Positions 1-8,039 of a stretch of DNA of 64,000 nt are shown here, piece by piece; positions within the stretch are counted from its first letter, which is position 1, and each line of letters opens with the position of its first letter. The translations under genes and the position numbers were made by a program. Below the pieces are notes generated by a model. That model made no database searches and was not told the DNA's origin. It was given only the letters and a program-made list of their open reading frames with translations. The stretch is from the NCBI GenBank assembly GCA_021800795.1, contig JAJYYO010000007.1, positions 1 to 64,000 on the forward strand, in the 5' to 3' direction. Source of the DNA: Pseudomonadota bacterium. Its GTDB lineage: Bacteria; Pseudomonadota; Gammaproteobacteria; Burkholderiales; Gallionellaceae.

Positions 1-284
1 ATGCCCAGTCTGCGAAGGAAACATCCTGCGGTTGCGCGGGTATTTATACCGCCCATGCCGCGATCGAGTTGTATGCACAGGCTTTCGAGCAACTGGGTGC
101 GCTCGATAAACTGGAAGGTTTCGCCAGTTTTTATGGGGCGGATTATTATCGGCTGCCGCGCAACACGGAAACGGTCACGCTGCAGCGCTGTGATTGGCAG
201 GTGCCCGACTCGCTGGGGTTCGGCGAGCACCGCCTGGTGCCGCTAAGGGCCGGCGAGACGATGAAATGGAAGCTGGCGGATTAG
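1..284 (+). CDS. pyrC: Dihydroorotase, C-terminal part (5' end outside window)
   Basis: The frame is open from base 3 to the TAG at 282-284 and gives about 93 residues. It contains the SCGCAG block, then FYGADYYRLPRN, and ends VPLRAGETMKWKLAD. This is the tail of the PyrC-type dihydroorotase family, which cyclises carbamoyl-aspartate to dihydroorotate in pyrimidine synthesis. The metal-binding N-terminal half lies outside the window. A second copy of the last codons follows about 150 bases downstream (395-442). Confidence 0.9.
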   Translation, partial: AQSAKETSCGCAGIYTAHAAIELYAQAFEQLGALDKLEGFASFYGADYYRLPRNTETVTLQRCDWQVPDSLGFGEHRLVPLRAGETMKWKLAD

Positions 285-315
285 CGTTTATTTAATCCAT
301 TGCGGTTAAAGCATG

Positions 316-391
316 CAGGGTGGAAAAAGCGAAGCGTTTCCACCGATAATTGACAGTTGGTGGATACGCGACCGCGCTTTATCCACCCTAC
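316..391. repeat. Short imperfect palindromic intergenic element
   Basis: The left arm runs GGGTGGAAAAAGCGAAGCG then TTTCCACC, and the right arm runs GGTGGATACGCGACCGCG then CTTTATCCACCC. The arms are imperfect inverted repeats about 30 bases long around a short centre. The GGGTGGATAAAGCGCG theme resembles dispersed repeats common in beta- and gammaproteobacteria. It sits exactly between the real pyrC end and the duplicated pyrC tail. Confidence 0.6.
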
Positions 392-394
392 GTT

Positions 395-442
395 CTCAGA
401 GCAGGAGAGACGATGAAGTGGAAGCTGGCGGGCGGTGAGTGA
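395..442 (+). pseudogene. Duplicated pyrC 3'-terminal fragment
   Basis: Read in frame from 395, this stretch encodes LRAGETMKWKLA then GGE and a TGA stop. It repeats the 12 residues that end pyrC (243-278). Five of the twelve codons differ and every difference is synonymous (CTA/CTC, AGG/AGA, GCC/GCA, GGC/GGA, AAA/AAG). It has no upstream coding part, so it is a remnant rather than a gene. The synonymous-only divergence suggests it came from another pyrC allele and not from a recent copying error. Confidence 0.75.
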
Positions 443-466
443 AATGATCAGTGCAAGGGAAATTTG

Positions 467-1015
467 ATGCCGCTAAGTGCATATTTAGAAAACTCCCCCG
501 TTCTTGGCGAGCGGGTCTATCTGCATCCTTCGTGTCAGGTCATCGGGAATGTAAAAATAGGCGATGACAGCTCGGTCTGGTGCAATACCGTGCTGCGCGG
601 CGACGTGAACCGCATTGTGATCGGGCGCGGTTCCAACGTGCAGGATCTGACCATGGGCCATGTATCGCACGGAACGCCCGCCAAGCCGGATGGCTCGCCG
701 CTGATTATCGGGGATTATGTGACGATCGGTCATTCGGTGATCCTGCACGGGTGTACGATAGGCAACGAGTGCCTGATCGGCATGGGTTCCATCATCATGG
801 ACGATGTGGTGGTGCCGGAACAGGTGATGATCGGTGCCGGCAGTCTGGTCTCGCCGGGCAAACAGCTGGTGAGCGGCATGCTGTATATGGGGCGTCCGGC
901 CCGCGCGGTGCGTGAGCTGACGCCGGACGAGATCGCCTATCTCAGATATTCCGCCGAGCATTACATGCAAGGCAAGGACAACTACCTTAATGAAACTAAC
1001 GGCCATGGCCGTTAA
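467..1015 (+). CDS. Gamma-class carbonic anhydrase-like hexapeptide protein (YrdA family)
   Basis: This is a 182-residue left-handed beta-helix protein with isoleucine/valine-rich hexapeptide repeats across most of its length. An RGD at residues 44-46 and histidines at 65, 89 and 94 match the metal-site layout of gamma carbonic anhydrases and YrdA/CaiE proteins. Some family members hydrate CO2 and others have no known activity. The ATG at 467 is preferred because AAGGGA lies 6 bases upstream; the TTG directly before it is unlikely. In a CO2-fixing cell a role in CO2/bicarbonate exchange is plausible but only inferred. Confidence 0.85.
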   Translation: MPLSAYLENSPVLGERVYLHPSCQVIGNVKIGDDSSVWCNTVLRGDVNRIVIGRGSNVQDLTMGHVSHGTPAKPDGSPLIIGDYVTIGHSVILHGCTIGNECLIGMGSIIMDDVVVPEQVMIGAGSLVSPGKQLVSGMLYMGRPARAVRELTPDEIAYLRYSAEHYMQGKDNYLNETNGHGR

Positions 1016-1033
1016 CCGGATGGAAATTTAACG

Positions 1034-1339
1034 ATGTCGGAACTCAGCAAGCAGGAAATCTTTCGCGCCAAGGTCAATCTGGAAACAGCGCAAATGCCCT
1101 GGCGCGACATGCAGCGCTATTTTGCCGGCGGCGCCGCGCTTTTTGTATCTGCGGAACTGGATCTGGTCGAGACGGCGTTCCAGATGTCCGAGGACAATGC
1201 TGTGCTGATCGGGCAATGGATGTCGCAAGGTCAGTTCGGCAAGGTCACCGATGAGCAGGCGCGCACCTGGCTGGATACCGATGCGATGTTGTGGGCGGTG
1301 GTGGTCAGTCCCTGGGTGCTGGTACAGCCGGTTAAGTAG
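1034..1339 (+). CDS. DUF2288 family protein
   Basis: This 101-residue soluble protein has the conserved beginning KQEIFRAKVNLETAQMPW and the RYFAGGAALFV segment typical of the DUF2288 family. No function is known for the family. It follows the carbonic anhydrase-like gene by 18 bases on the same strand and precedes an EamA-type gene by 14 bases, so the three are probably cotranscribed. There is no signal peptide or clear membrane segment. Confidence 0.75.
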   Translation: MSELSKQEIFRAKVNLETAQMPWRDMQRYFAGGAALFVSAELDLVETAFQMSEDNAVLIGQWMSQGQFGKVTDEQARTWLDTDAMLWAVVVSPWVLVQPVK

Positions 1340-1353
1340 CGGAGGTGATGATG

Positions 1354-1785
1354 ATGTCAGCGCACGGATGGTTCTACTGGGCCTTGCTCTCGGCTTTTTT
1401 TGCCGCCATGACGGCGATCTTTGCCAAAATCGGACTGCAAGGGGTGAATTCCGATTTCGCCACGCTGATACGCACCTTTGTGATTCTGCTGGTGTTGTCG
1501 GCTTTTGTGTATTTCACCGGGAAGTGGAGCGATCCGTTTGCGCTGGGACAGAAAACATGGCTGTTTCTTTCCTTGTCCGCACTGGCCACAGGCGCATCCT
1601 GGGTATGCTATTTTCGCGCCTTGCAGTTGGGCGAAGCGTCCAAAGTGGCGCCGGTGGACAAATTCAGCGTGGTGCTGGTGGCGATCTTCGCCGTCATCTT
1701 TCTGAACGAACGCCCAAGTGTCAGAGAGTGGCTGGGGATTCTTCTGGTGACCGCAGGTGTGGTGGTGCTGAGTTTCAGAAGATGA
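1354..1785 (+). CDS. Small EamA/DMT-family membrane protein
   Basis: The product is about 143 residues with five hydrophobic segments. It ends in the WLGILLVTAGVVVLSF helix followed by two arginines that is typical of one EamA repeat. Most drug/metabolite transporters carry two such repeats; single-repeat proteins usually work as dimers. Four start codons (GTG, ATG, ATG, ATG) are stacked at 1345-1354. GGAGG at 1341-1345 gives the best spacing to the ATG at 1354. The substrate cannot be told from sequence. Confidence 0.75.
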   Translation: MSAHGWFYWALLSAFFAAMTAIFAKIGLQGVNSDFATLIRTFVILLVLSAFVYFTGKWSDPFALGQKTWLFLSLSALATGASWVCYFRALQLGEASKVAPVDKFSVVLVAIFAVIFLNERPSVREWLGILLVTAGVVVLSFRR

Positions 1786-1832
1786 TCCGCATGCTGATGC
1801 CGGCGTCGGCAAGTCGGTTAACAAGGTAAAAA

Positions 1833-2903
1833 ATGAGCGAGCTGTTCATCTCCGAATCGCGTGCCAGGCTGCGCACGTTGCTGGCCGCAGGCTACGCGCT
1901 GCTCATCGTATATGGCAGCCTGTCGCCCTTTTCCGGCTGGCGCGAGCAGGGGTTGAGCTTTGCCGATGTGCTGCATTCCCCGCTGGCACTGACCTTTACC
2001 ACGTTTGATTCGCTCGTCAATTTGCTGGCTTACATTCCCTTTGGCCTGCTGGTCGGGCTGGCATTGCGGGCGCGTTTTGGTGTTGTGGTCAGTGTGATGA
2101 CTGCGGTGGCCTGTGGCATGAGTCTGTCTGCGGGCATGGAATATCTGCAAATGTATTTGCCCACACGTGTCAGTTCCAACCTGGATGTGCTGACCAACAC
2201 TTCCGGCATGTTGATCGGCGCTATGCTGGCGGTGAGTATTACCTCGTGGACCTGGTTGCACGGGGAATTGATACGCCGGCGCAGCGTTTTATTTCGTCAC
2301 GGCAAGGAGATGGATTTCGGCCTGGCTTTGTTGTCGCTCTGGGTGTTCGGGCAAATCAATCCATCCTTGCCGATGCTCGGCAATGTATTTATCACTGATG
2401 CGGCGCACCAGCCCTTTGTATCGAGCATGCTCGAACCGTTCGGCTGGTGGGCAAGCTTTGCAGTCACGCTGAACCTGCTGATGCTGGGCGCGCTCCTTTT
2501 AACACTGCTGCGCACGCCGCGCCGTGTCATAACGATATTGCTGGCAGTGCTGAGCGTGGTGGCACTGATGAAGTTTATCGCTGCCGCCCTGTTGTTGAAA
2601 TCCTGGGCGTTGCTGCTGTGGATCAATAGCGAGGCGATGTTCGGCATGCTGCTGGGGCTCGCGCTGCTCATTGCCGTGTTGTGGCTGCCTCGCGCGGCGC
2701 TCATCCGTCTGGGTGCTGCGGTGGCCTTTGGCTATTTCGTCATTGTGAATTTCGTGGTGGATGGCAATACCCCTGCTGCTGCAATGTCGGTTTATCACTG
2801 GCACTACTTACATTTGTTAAATTACAACGGTCTGGCACAGACCATTGCGATGATTTTTCCGGTGTTGCTGCTGTTTCATTTATGGCGGATAAGGAATCTG
2901 TAA
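1833..2903 (+). CDS. VanZ-like family membrane protein
   Basis: This 356-residue protein is dominated by hydrophobic helices. The N-terminal third carries the VanZ-like pattern: VYGSLSPF, then NLLAYIPFGLL, then a GMEYLQMYLPTRVSSNLDVLTNTSG block. VanZ-like proteins occur in many bacteria and most have no assigned role; VanZ itself confers low-level teicoplanin resistance. The stop codon touches a heptamer repeat array that separates it from the ferredoxin gene. Confidence 0.75.
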   Translation: MSELFISESRARLRTLLAAGYALLIVYGSLSPFSGWREQGLSFADVLHSPLALTFTTFDSLVNLLAYIPFGLLVGLALRARFGVVVSVMTAVACGMSLSAGMEYLQMYLPTRVSSNLDVLTNTSGMLIGAMLAVSITSWTWLHGELIRRRSVLFRHGKEMDFGLALLSLWVFGQINPSLPMLGNVFITDAAHQPFVSSMLEPFGWWASFAVTLNLLMLGALLLTLLRTPRRVITILLAVLSVVALMKFIAAALLLKSWALLLWINSEAMFGMLLGLALLIAVLWLPRAALIRLGAAVAFGYFVIVNFVVDGNTPAAAMSVYHWHYLHLLNYNGLAQTIAMIFPVLLLFHLWRIRNL

Positions 2904-2952
2904 TCAGGATTCAGGATTCAGGATTCAGGATTCAGGATTGAGGATTGAGGAT
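2904..2952 (+). repeat. Heptanucleotide tandem array (5 x TCAGGAT, 2 x TGAGGAT)
   Basis: Seven head-to-tail heptamers start at the base after the VanZ-like stop codon and end 5 bases before the ferredoxin ATG at 2958. The last units supply the only Shine-Dalgarno-like AGGA for that gene. Heptamer arrays can change length by slippage. Extra units would lengthen the leader without moving the last unit relative to the start codon. Confidence 0.95.
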
Positions 2953-2957
2953 AAAAA

Positions 2958-3269
2958 ATGAGTTATTTCGACAAGCACGTGTTTTTCTGTACCAATCAGC
3001 GCGAGGACGGCAGCGCTTGCTGCGGCAATTTTGCCGCACAGAAGTCGCGCGACTATGTAAAGAACAAGGTCAAGGAGCTGGGTATCTCCAGTGAACAAAA
3101 CCATATCCGCATCAATTCCGCAGGATGTCTGGATCGCTGTGAGGCCGGGCCGGTGCTGGTGGTGTATCCTGAAGCGGTCTGGTATACCTACGTGGATGAG
3201 TCCGATCTCGACGAGATCATCGAAGAGCATCTGAAGAGCGGACGCATCGTCGAGCGGCTGAAGATCTGA
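2958..3269 (+). CDS. Thioredoxin-like [2Fe-2S] ferredoxin
   Basis: The 103-residue protein starts with HVFFCTNQRE, then has a CC pair, and later INSAGCLDRCEAGP. These cysteines match the four-cysteine cluster site of thioredoxin-fold [2Fe-2S] ferredoxins, a family related to the NuoE C-terminal domain. It would carry one electron in the cytoplasm; the partner is unknown. The TGA stop overlaps the ATG of the next gene by one base, which suggests translational coupling to the hydrolase. Confidence 0.88.
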   Translation: MSYFDKHVFFCTNQREDGSACCGNFAAQKSRDYVKNKVKELGISSEQNHIRINSAGCLDRCEAGPVLVVYPEAVWYTYVDESDLDEIIEEHLKSGRIVERLKI

Positions 3270-3886
3270 TGGCAGCGCCGCGCGCCATTACCTTCGCCGG
3301 GCCGTCGGGGCAGCTCGAAGGCGTGTTGCATCTGCCCGATGCGGCCCCTGTTGCTATTGCCATAGTGGCGCATCCGCTGCCCACCATGGGCGGTACGATG
3401 GAGAACAAGATTGTCACCACGCTCGCCAGGACCTTTACCGAGCTGGGCTTTGCTGCGCTGCGCTTCAATTTTCGCGGTGTGGCGGCGAGCGAGGGCATGT
3501 TCGATGACGGCAACGGCGAGATGGAGGATATGCTGGCGGCAGTGCAGCACGCAAGGGACAAGTTCGGTCATCTGCCGCTGATTCTGTCGGGCTTTTCCTT
3601 CGGTGCTTATGTCGCCGCACGCGCCGCACAGCACATTCATCCGCCGCATAAACTGGTGCTGATCGCGCCCGCAGTCGGACGGTTCAAAATGCCGCAGGTA
3701 GCGCCGGATACACTGGTGATACACGGCGAGCAGGATGAAGTCATTCCTCTTGCCCATGCACTGGACTGGGCGCGTCCGCAACAGCTGCCTGTCTTGGTGC
3801 TACCTCAGGCAGGGCATTTCTTTCACGGGCGGTTGCACCAGATCAAGCAGATCGTCTCGAAGGAATTCAACGGGTGCGGCCTGTGA
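3269..3886 (+). CDS. Alpha/beta-hydrolase (COG2945-like)
   Basis: This 205-residue enzyme has an oxyanion-type HPLPTMGG segment, [12 protein letters not shown], and the nucleophile elbow GFSFG with serine near residue 112. An acid residue in HGEQDEVIP and a late histidine in AGHFFHG complete the triad. COG2945-type hydrolases are small predicted serine esterases of unknown substrate. It is coupled to the ferredoxin gene by overlapping stop and start codons. Confidence 0.82.
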   Translation: MAAPRAITFAGPSGQLEGVLHLPDAAPVAIAIVAHPLPTMGGTMENKIVTTLARTFTELGFAALRFNFRGVAASEGMFDDGNGEMEDMLAAVQHARDKFGHLPLILSGFSFGAYVAARAAQHIHPPHKLVLIAPAVGRFKMPQVAPDTLVIHGEQDEVIPLAHALDWARPQQLPVLVLPQAGHFFHGRLHQIKQIVSKEFNGCGL

Positions 3887-3888
3887 GC

Positions 3889-3990
3889 AGCGGACATATG
3901 ACTACCTCCAATCATGTCCGCTTCCCTCACCTCAACCCTCTCCCGGGGGGCGAGGGGGCAAACGTATCGCTTCGCGAACTTCCTGATAAC
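3889..3990 (+). repeat. Dispersed structured element A, copy 1 (forms the nodI 5' end)
   Basis: The arms AGCGGACAT (3889-3897) and ATGTCCGCT (3914-3922) pair perfectly around a 16-base loop. The loop begins with the ATG used by the nodI-like gene. A pyrimidine-rich tract, a CCCTC/GAGGG hairpin near 3936-3956 and a TCGC/GCGA hairpin follow, as in the other A copies. Read in frame it encodes [16 protein letters not shown]. Confidence 0.8.
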
Positions 3991-4896
3991 GTCATCCAGG
4001 CGGATGCGCTGGTTAAAATTTATGCAGGGCAGCGGGTGGTCGACGGTGTCAGTCTTGATATTGCGCGCGGCGAATGTTTCGGTTTGCTTGGGCCGAACGG
4101 TGCAGGCAAGACCACCACGCTGCGCCTGCTGCTAGGCCTCATTTCGCCGGACGGAGGCCGTGTCGAGTTGTTGGGGAATGCGATACCCGAGCAGGCAAGG
4201 GAGGTGCGTCAGCGCATCGGCGTGGTGCCGCAGATGGACAATCTGGACCCTGACTTTACCGTGGCGGAAAACCTGCTGGTGTATGGTCGTTATTTCGGCA
4301 TGACGGATGCGGCGATAGAGGCGCGCATGCCGGAACTGCTGGAATTTGCCAATCTGGCGCACAAGCGGGACGCCAAAGTGCCGACCCTGTCGGGCGGAAT
4401 GAAGCGGCGCTTGACGCTGGCGCGCGCGCTGGTGAATGATCCCGAGGTGATATTCCTCGACGAGCCGACGACAGGCCTTGATCCGCAGGCGCGCCATCTG
4501 ATCTGGCAACGCCTGCGCGAACTGACTGCACGCGGCAAGACGCTGGTGCTGACCACCCATTTCATGGATGAGGCGGAACGCCTGTGTCATCGTCTGGCGG
4601 TGATGGACAACGGGCGCATCATCAGCCACGGCACGCCCAGGGAATTGATTGCCGGTAATATCGAACCGGAAGTCGTCGAGGTATTCGGCGAACACGCGGC
4701 TGCCTGGGCACAGAGTCATGCGGCGCATCATGCCGAGCGTTTTGAAGTGAGCGGCGAATCGGTATTCTGTTACGTGAAGGATGCGCATCCGCTGCTGCTC
4801 GAATTGCAACAGCATCCCGAATTGCGCTATGTGCACCGTCCCGCGAATCTGGAAGACGTGTTCCTGAAACTCACAGGCCGCGAGATGCGCGAATGA
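3898..4896 (+). CDS. nodI: ABC transporter ATP-binding protein, NodI/DrrA type
   Basis: The ATPase has Walker [11 protein letters not shown], the signature [15 protein letters not shown], Walker [14 protein letters not shown] and an H-loop in [11 protein letters not shown]. It pairs with the ABC-2 permease at 5041-5826 as a NodIJ-like exporter; the substrate is unknown. The ATG at 3898 is preferred; a GTG at 3874 behind AAGGA is possible and would overlap the hydrolase. The first ~28 residues come from dispersed element A and are absent from the canonical ATPase domain, which begins near [10 protein letters not shown]. Confidence 0.85.
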   Translation: MTTSNHVRFPHLNPLPGGEGANVSLRELPDNVIQADALVKIYAGQRVVDGVSLDIARGECFGLLGPNGAGKTTTLRLLLGLISPDGGRVELLGNAIPEQAREVRQRIGVVPQMDNLDPDFTVAENLLVYGRYFGMTDAAIEARMPELLEFANLAHKRDAKVPTLSGGMKRRLTLARALVNDPEVIFLDEPTTGLDPQARHLIWQRLRELTARGKTLVLTTHFMDEAERLCHRLAVMDNGRIISHGTPRELIAGNIEPEVVEVFGEHAAAWAQSHAAHHAERFEVSGESVFCYVKDAHPLLLELQQHPELRYVHRPANLEDVFLKLTGREMRE

Positions 4897-4905
4897 AAAC
4901 CAAAT

Positions 4906-5030
4906 CGTCGTTCCCGCGCAGGCGGGAACCCAGTCAATTGAACGGATCGCGCTTAGCGCGACGAAATCAATTTTGTGTCAGCTACGCTGCGCTTTTGAAC
5001 TGCTGGATTCCCGCTTGCGCGGGAATGACG
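4906..5030. repeat. Palindromic repeat C between nodI and nodJ
   Basis: The outer arms CGTCGTTCCCGCGCAGGCGG and CCGCTTGCGCGGGAATGACG form a long inverted repeat around about 80 bases. Inside is a smaller ATCGCGCTTAGCGCGA palindrome. Half or full copies of the same TTCCCGC...GCGGGAA sequence recur at 22056-22084 and 57385-57440. It separates two genes that should be cotranscribed. Confidence 0.75.
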
Positions 5031-5040
5031 GTGGCCTGAG

Positions 5041-5826
5041 ATGCGGACAAATATCTTCGCCTTGCCGCAGTTCAGCCTGCGCTTCTTGCCGATCTGGCGG
5101 CGCAATTACATGGTGTGGAAAAAGATGGCAGGCCCGTCCATTCTGGGCCATCTTGCCGATCCGGTGATCTACATGCTGGGCTTGGGCTACGGACTGGGCG
5201 GTCTGCTGCCGCAAATCGGCGGCATGTCCTACATCGCTTTTCTCTCCGCCGGAACGGTGTGTTACAGCACCATGAACAGCGCCAGCTTCGAGGCTTTGTA
5301 TTCAGGCTTTGCGCGCATGCACGAGCAGCGCACCTGGGAAGCAATCCTCAATACGCCGATCACGCTGGACGATATCGTGCTGTCCGAGATGGCCTGGGCG
5401 GCAAGCAAAAGCCTGTTGTCGGGCATTGCCGTGTTGCTGGTGATCTGGGTACTGGGGCTTTCGCATTCCCTATTATCTCTCTGGATCATACCTCTGGCGC
5501 TGCTGGTGGGGCTGTGTTTCGCCGCGATGGGTCTGATCGTCACGGCGCTTGCGCCGGGCTATGAATTTTTCATGTATTACTTCACGCTGGTCATCACACC
5601 GATGACACTTTTGTGCGGCGTGTTTTTTCCGGTCGATCAGCTGCCGTCTGTTTTGCAGATTGCCTCATCGATATTGCCGCTGACGCACGCCGTCAATCTG
5701 GCGCGCCCGTTGCTGAATAATGCGATTCCCGCGCATATTGTGGCGGATATTGCGGTGCTGGCGGGCTATGCGCTGGCGGGCTATTACCTGTCGCTGGTGC
5801 TGTTCAGGAAGCGGCTGGCGCAGTGA
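5041..5826 (+). CDS. nodJ: ABC-2 type permease, NodJ family
   Basis: This 261-residue protein has six predicted transmembrane helices and the NodJ/DrrB-type segments GPSILGHLADPVIYMLGLGYGLG and GVFFPVDQLPSVLQ-like loops. It is the expected partner of the ATPase upstream; both belong to the exporter class that includes NodIJ for lipo-oligosaccharides. The substrate cannot be inferred here. The start at 5041 lacks a strong ribosome-binding site, and a repeat-bearing 144-base gap separates it from nodI. Confidence 0.83.
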   Translation: MRTNIFALPQFSLRFLPIWRRNYMVWKKMAGPSILGHLADPVIYMLGLGYGLGGLLPQIGGMSYIAFLSAGTVCYSTMNSASFEALYSGFARMHEQRTWEAILNTPITLDDIVLSEMAWAASKSLLSGIAVLLVIWVLGLSHSLLSLWIIPLALLVGLCFAAMGLIVTALAPGYEFFMYYFTLVITPMTLLCGVFFPVDQLPSVLQIASSILPLTHAVNLARPLLNNAIPAHIVADIAVLAGYALAGYYLSLVLFRKRLAQ

Positions 5827-6174
5827 TCATAACGTTCACAAGTTGAGCATCGAGCGCAGGCCGTGTGAGCAAATTTCTTAGTGGCGGGATAACGCAGCAT
5901 GATCTTTGCGCGAATTGAAGGCATAAAGCCGCTCTGCGTGAATAGTTGTTGTGTGCCATTTACAGTCCGTCGATGTTGAAAATTCGTTGCTATAAAACAG
6001 CCTGACGTATGAAGCAACAAGCTTTCGAAAACCGTATGATTTCATCTTTCTTTGTAATAGCAGGGAAAAATTCCTACAGAAATAATCAAGTAAGATAACT
6101 AGATGCGTCTAAATATTATTAGTAGACAAGCTATTGCGAGATTAACGCGGTAAAATGCGCGCCGAGAGGAAAAT
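5827..6174. other. Gene-free stretch before the methyltransferase
   Basis: No convincing gene, repeat or terminator was found here. Base composition changes near 6020 from G+C-rich to clearly A+T-rich, coinciding with entry into the restriction-modification-like cluster. This may mark the left edge of acquired DNA. Confidence 0.4.
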
Positions 6175-7119
6175 ATGGTTCAAGCGGTTTCATTGTTTTC
6201 AGGTTGTGGAGGTTCTGATGCGGGGGTAATCGCAGCGGGATTTGAGGTCGTTATGGCAAACGATCTGATGCCGTATGCGCGCGATGTTTATCTTGCGAAC
6301 CATCCTGAAACCGATTATCTAGTCAGAAATGTTTCCAAAATTGAAACTTTTCCCGCTGCAGAATTGCTTGTAGGCTGTTATCCATGCCAAGGATTCAGCC
6401 AAGGGGGCAAGCGAGATCCATCGCGCAAGATCAATACTCTCTATCTTGAATTTGCACGCGCGCTGCGTGCCATACGCCCCAAAGCGTTTATCGTGGAGAA
6501 TGTTTCAGGTATGGTGCGCAGCAACTTTTCACACCTGCTGGATGATCAATTCAAGGTGTTTGGCGAAGCAGGCTATCGCGTTAAAGCCAAGGTGCTAAAT
6601 GCCGTGGATTATGGCGTGGCCCAAGAACGCAAGCGTATCTTCATCGTAGGAATACGTGATGATTTGGATGTGGAATATGAATTCCCAGAGCCTACTCATG
6701 GAGAAAACCAAGGCATTGCGCACGTCACAATCAGGGAGGCAATCGGCGATTTGCCCGAATGGCCAGTCGGAGAGTTTTGCGACCAAGATTTTCACTGGTA
6801 TTACATGAGCCGAGACCGTAGACGTGATTGGAGCCAGCCGTCAAAAACCATTGTAGCGAATTTACGTCACATGCCATTGCACCCTATAAGCCCATCTATG
6901 GTGCGAATAGTTCAGGATGAATGGAAATTCACTCATGAAGGTAGAGCGCGTCGATTTAGCTATCGTGAGGCTGCCAGATTGCAAGGGTTCGCACGCGACT
7001 TTATGTTTCCAGATACCGAAGCTAGCAGCATGAACATGCGCTACAAAGTTATTGGCAACGCTGTACCGCCACCGTTATTTGAGGCAGTAGCAAAGGCGTT
7101 ACCGGACTTATGGGATTAG
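6175..7119 (+). CDS. DNA (cytosine-5) methyltransferase
   Basis: The 314-residue protein has the C5-methyltransferase motifs in order: I FSGCGGSDAG, IV GCYPCQGFS with catalytic Cys71, VI VENVSGM, VIII AQERKRIFIVG and X GNAVPPPLFEA. It transfers methyl groups from S-adenosylmethionine to cytosine at a site that cannot be read from sequence. Its stop overlaps that of the opposite-strand nuclease gene, so the two converge tail to tail. It and its neighbours are more A+T-rich than flanking genes, consistent with acquisition. Confidence 0.95.
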   Translation: MVQAVSLFSGCGGSDAGVIAAGFEVVMANDLMPYARDVYLANHPETDYLVRNVSKIETFPAAELLVGCYPCQGFSQGGKRDPSRKINTLYLEFARALRAIRPKAFIVENVSGMVRSNFSHLLDDQFKVFGEAGYRVKAKVLNAVDYGVAQERKRIFIVGIRDDLDVEYEFPEPTHGENQGIAHVTIREAIGDLPEWPVGEFCDQDFHWYYMSRDRRRDWSQPSKTIVANLRHMPLHPISPSMVRIVQDEWKFTHEGRARRFSYREAARLQGFARDFMFPDTEASSMNMRYKVIGNAVPPPLFEAVAKALPDLWD

Positions 7120-8036
7120 GTGCTGGATAATTGCATTACGGTGTTTAGCAAGGGTAATCTTGGCCACATCGTCCAGAGATTGTATTGCGCAGAAAGCCTG
7201 AGTAGCCTTAGCCTATCAACAATGATCGCATCACCAATATCAGATTTATAAGCCCAGTCCCCGCTTGATTGGCGCAGATCAAGAGGCATGAAATAGTAAG
7301 TCGCCCATGGGTGCATGACAGGAAGATGCCTATGATGCTTGGCGTATGAGGCTTCTAGGTGCTTAAACTTCCAATCCTCTTTGGAGCATCCACATTGCGC
7401 AAATGCTATGGGAATACCTTCTCTTCTGTCGGTCATTGGATGCCAAGCAACCAAATCTATTCCGCCGTCCCCTGTATCATTTGGTTTAAAGTCGCTCAGC
7501 TGAAAGTTAGCTGTACACCGTATATCACTAGCAATGCTCGTCATCTTCTGGAAAAGTGTCCCCTGATAGCGTGCCGTTTCACCTCCATTTGCCCAGTTTG
7601 GATGAATTTCTGAACCTTCGGGCATTAGCTTACCAAACACAGTTAGGCAGGCTTCCTCAAAGAATCTAGCCAACCCTCCACGCGAGTTGTCAGGAACATG
7701 GCGCATCAGAGATGAGAGCAATAGCTTTAGGTAGGCCTTCTGCTTATCGCTGTCATCAAAAATAAGTTCAATCGTATCTATATCAGCGCTTATATTGAAT
7801 GGGTATGCGTCCCCGAATTCAATTGCGCGGTTTTGTGCGAACGAGACAATATCTCGCCATTTAGATTCGTCGTGTGTTGCTCTATTCGATTGTGTATCTC
7901 GGTTTCGTCTTAACAGTCCGACAAGGTCGCCGCGCGAATAGCAGCGATCGGGATGGATGAGCGCTTTAAGCTCGACAAAATCCGTCCAAAATAATGGATC
8001 AGATGACGATGGTGGAGCATCCAAGCAGAGCAGCAT
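7116..8036 (-). CDS. Putative PD-(D/E)XK-type restriction endonuclease
   Basis: This 306-residue protein has no signal or membrane segment. Residues 188-220 read TGDGGIDLVAW, then a beta-strand ending IAFAQCGCSK. This resembles nuclease cores in which an aspartate is followed by a (Q/E)-containing strand and a lysine (here D194, Q214, K219). The rest of the protein is not recognisable to me. It starts 3 bases after the ParB-like gene and ends against a cytosine methyltransferase, so a restriction role is likely. Enzyme activity is an inference from motif plus context. Confidence 0.6.
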   Translation of the reverse strand: MLLCLDAPPSSSDPLFWTDFVELKALIHPDRCYSRGDLVGLLRRNRDTQSNRATHDESKWRDIVSFAQNRAIEFGDAYPFNISADIDTIELIFDDSDKQKAYLKLLLSSLMRHVPDNSRGGLARFFEEACLTVFGKLMPEGSEIHPNWANGGETARYQGTLFQKMTSIASDIRCTANFQLSDFKPNDTGDGGIDLVAWHPMTDRREGIPIAFAQCGCSKEDWKFKHLEASYAKHHRHLPVMHPWATYYFMPLDLRQSSGDWAYKSDIGDAIIVDRLRLLRLSAQYNLWTMWPRLPLLNTVMQLSST

Positions 8037-8039
8037 GCC

